Source: Bradyrhizobium sp. 149
GTDB taxonomy: Bacteria; Pseudomonadota; Alphaproteobacteria; Rhizobiales; Xanthobacteraceae
DNA: 64,000 bases
Assembly: GCF_023073915.1 (NCBI RefSeq)
Contig: NZ_JADPKK010000004.1
Span: 62,001 to 126,000 of the forward strand
Direction of reading: 5' to 3'
Below the pieces are notes generated by a model, which searched no databases, was not told the origin of the DNA, and worked only from the letters and a program-made list of their open reading frames with translations. Below, piece by piece: positions 63,701 to 64,000 of the stretch (the first letter of the stretch is position 1; the number at the start of each line of letters is the position of its first letter). The position numbers and the translations under genes are program-made.

Positions 63701-63792
63701 ACGGCTGGTCCGCGTCAGCGACCTTCGAGGGCGAGTTCTCGAACGTCACCCGCTCCTACGCCGGCAAGGGCGTCGTCCGCTACGCCTGGTAA
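60721..63792 (+). CDS. Autotransporter (type Va) with PATR-type passenger
   Basis: A 1023-residue outer-membrane autotransporter. A basic N-terminus and signal peptide (ending near NIAGAQQ, residue ~41) precede a Thr/Asn/Gly-rich passenger of about 650 residues with beta-helix character. Autotransporter-associated strand repeats are visible at ~172 (GILALLGANTYTGDTFI) and ~460 (GTLILSGTNTYTGTTTVNGG). A linker with helical text (LNVNQKNVATTLQNFFNANG) follows. The C-terminal beta-barrel begins near residue 747 (WDVWAAGYGG) and ends in the aromatic YAW expected for Bam recognition. GTG 60721 is the only reasonable start. No protease or lipase motif is seen in the passenger, so adhesion or surface coating is the likely role. 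Confidence 0.9.
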   Translation: MEFRSRSSGQSRLRLGAAASSVVAVLFGLCLPTNIAGAQQVFNGSQTTPNGIINGGGGVWDTTTTNWTDVFGSTSSTYDSASVGTVFGYSGVSTPATAGTVTVAPSGVQLTGLVGFDVTADSSVYTIQGGDLRLASGGTTFFTNDVTGTADPSAVIASRIAGSGGINVQGPGILALLGANTYTGDTFICSCTALQLGDATHTARIIGAVTNDGLFNIVNADTSGITSLLNNFSGVTTFLNATSASSMVITNSGQLYFGDPFGTGTDTATAGRATITNDGLIGFFGRTNAGLANITNQNGGTTAFVDQASAGSAIIINKDFGGTSFGAVPASTASADNATIINDVDGQTAFGALSTAANATIITKDGGATKFYDNSTGGDARFITTGTGIVDFGSSLGPHGDGRITAGSIEGNGTYYVGGGNTLVVGSNNRSMLVDGVIGDYDPCGCGFIGSGSLEKVGSGTLILSGTNTYTGTTTVNGGILRVDGDISQSSLTTVNAGGALFGAGIVGNTTIAAGGIFAPGDGGPGSSMLVLGDLALQSGAVYLVQVGSGATASFANVLGNVGLNGTVGVSLYAGSTILPQYKIMQFSGSATDNFAGVAAPGGLIGTTTVDPAGTVYLNFTLDYGAKYALNVNQKNVATTLQNFFNANGFLQAEFAGLAPAGLAQASGEPATVTQQTTFNAMNLFLGLLTDVFGSGRSGTPGATPYADETSANAYAATGKAARDKGGRDALASIYRKAPVATFEQRWDVWAAGYGGSQTTDGNAGLGSNNTSSSVYGTAVGLDYRFSPATIAGFALAGGGTGFNTNGLGWGRSDLFQAGAFVRHTAGAAYVTAALAYGWQDVTTNRIVTAAGVDQLRAQFNANAFSGRLEGGYRHAMQWIGLTPYAAVQATMFSLPSYSEFAVVGSNVFALNYAAKDVTSTRTELGLRADRSFAAAGGLMTLRGRVAWAHDYNPDRTVGAVFQTLPGSAFVVNGAAQARDSALTTAAVQMNWMNGWSASATFEGEFSNVTRSYAGKGVVRYAW

Positions 63793-63796
63793 GCTT

Positions 63797-64000
63797 CTAC
63801 CTCTTCTGCTGCGGAGGCTTGCGCGGCGGGCGCGGGGCGGCGGCGGGGCTGGACGTTCCGCTCATCTTGTTGGCGGCCTCGCTGACGTCGAGCAGCGAGC
63901 GACGGATGTCCTCGAGGAAGTTCGCCGATTTCTTCCTCATGGTATCGGCGAGCTCGTGCAATCCCTGTATCTTTTCGAACAGCTCATCCGCCTTGCCGTC
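63797..64000 (-). CDS. C-terminal end of an unknown gene (cut by window edge)
   Basis: Read on the minus strand, the frame is open from the right edge to a TAG at 63797-63799 and gives 67 residues. It starts with an amphipathic helical stretch (DGKADELFEKIQGLHELADT), then FLEDIRRSLLDVSEAANKM, and ends in a Pro/Arg-rich tail (PRPPRKPPQQKR). It is convergent with the autotransporter, with four bases between the stops. I do not recognise the family; the helices could be a dimerisation or coiled-coil tail. Confidence 0.5.
   Translation of the reverse strand, partial: DGKADELFEKIQGLHELADTMRKKSANFLEDIRRSLLDVSEAANKMSGTSSPAAAPRPPRKPPQQKR

Overview
The window looks like the chromosome of a Bradyrhizobium-type alphaproteobacterium. 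It is GC-rich, has short gene gaps and many TTG/GTG starts, and carries palindromic intergenic repeats of the kind common in Bradyrhizobium. Its 326-residue amino acid:[carrier protein] ligase has C131, E176 and C279 at the positions I recall as zinc ligands in B. japonicum Bll0957. I saw no rRNA, tRNA, CRISPR array, insertion sequence or prophage. The content is housekeeping plus catabolic and sensory genes.

Layout. 0-11 kb: the end of a membrane protein; a soluble chemoreceptor with three tandem PAS repeats; mutS (minus strand); a beta-ketoadipate group (pcaF, a hydroxyquinol/catechol 1,2-dioxygenase-type enzyme, pcaH, pcaG); a membrane chemoreceptor. 11-28.6 kb: a phosphotransferase; an EmrAB-type efflux operon with its MarR regulator; a Zur-type Fur regulator with a DMT permease; ispG; a TauD-type dioxygenase next to a Rieske oxygenase; an amidase; a Na+/H+ antiporter; a class A beta-lactamase; a GFA protein; a secreted caspase-like protein; a DUF1345 protein; ispA. 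28.7-39 kb: mtgA, rpmF, two c-di-GMP proteins (one with a ruined GGDEF site) and a TctCBA citrate-type transporter. 39-43 kb: an amino acid:carrier-protein ligase locus (GNAT-like protein, ligase, acyl-CoA dehydrogenase, and a divergent carrier protein). 43-48 kb: mtnP and mtnA for methylthioadenosine salvage, a HAD hydrolase, a trypsin-like protease without a propeptide, and a BVMO-like flavin monooxygenase. 48-60.4 kb: the amide/urea region. 60.7-64 kb: an autotransporter and the tail of an unknown gene.

The two most interesting systems are these. (1) At 48.2-60.4 kb, a response regulator and a very large hybrid histidine kinase diverge from an operon for a branched-chain-type ABC importer (UrtABCDE-like), formamidase FmdA, zinc-ribbon FmdB and aliphatic amidase AmiE. 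The N-terminal half of the kinase is an NCS1-type nucleobase/hydantoin permease, joined to the kinase by a Cys/His-rich module. The divergent promoter region holds an 18-bp dyad centred exactly between two 10-bp direct repeats. The inference is that a transporter-like receptor senses a small amide, ureide or nucleobase and controls its uptake and hydrolysis to ammonia. (2) At 39.0-42.8 kb, a seryl-tRNA-synthetase-like enzyme is expected to load an amino acid on the carrier protein, and an acyl-CoA dehydrogenase homologue and a GNAT-like protein stand ready to modify or transfer it. No non-ribosomal peptide synthetase is present, and I know of no established end product.
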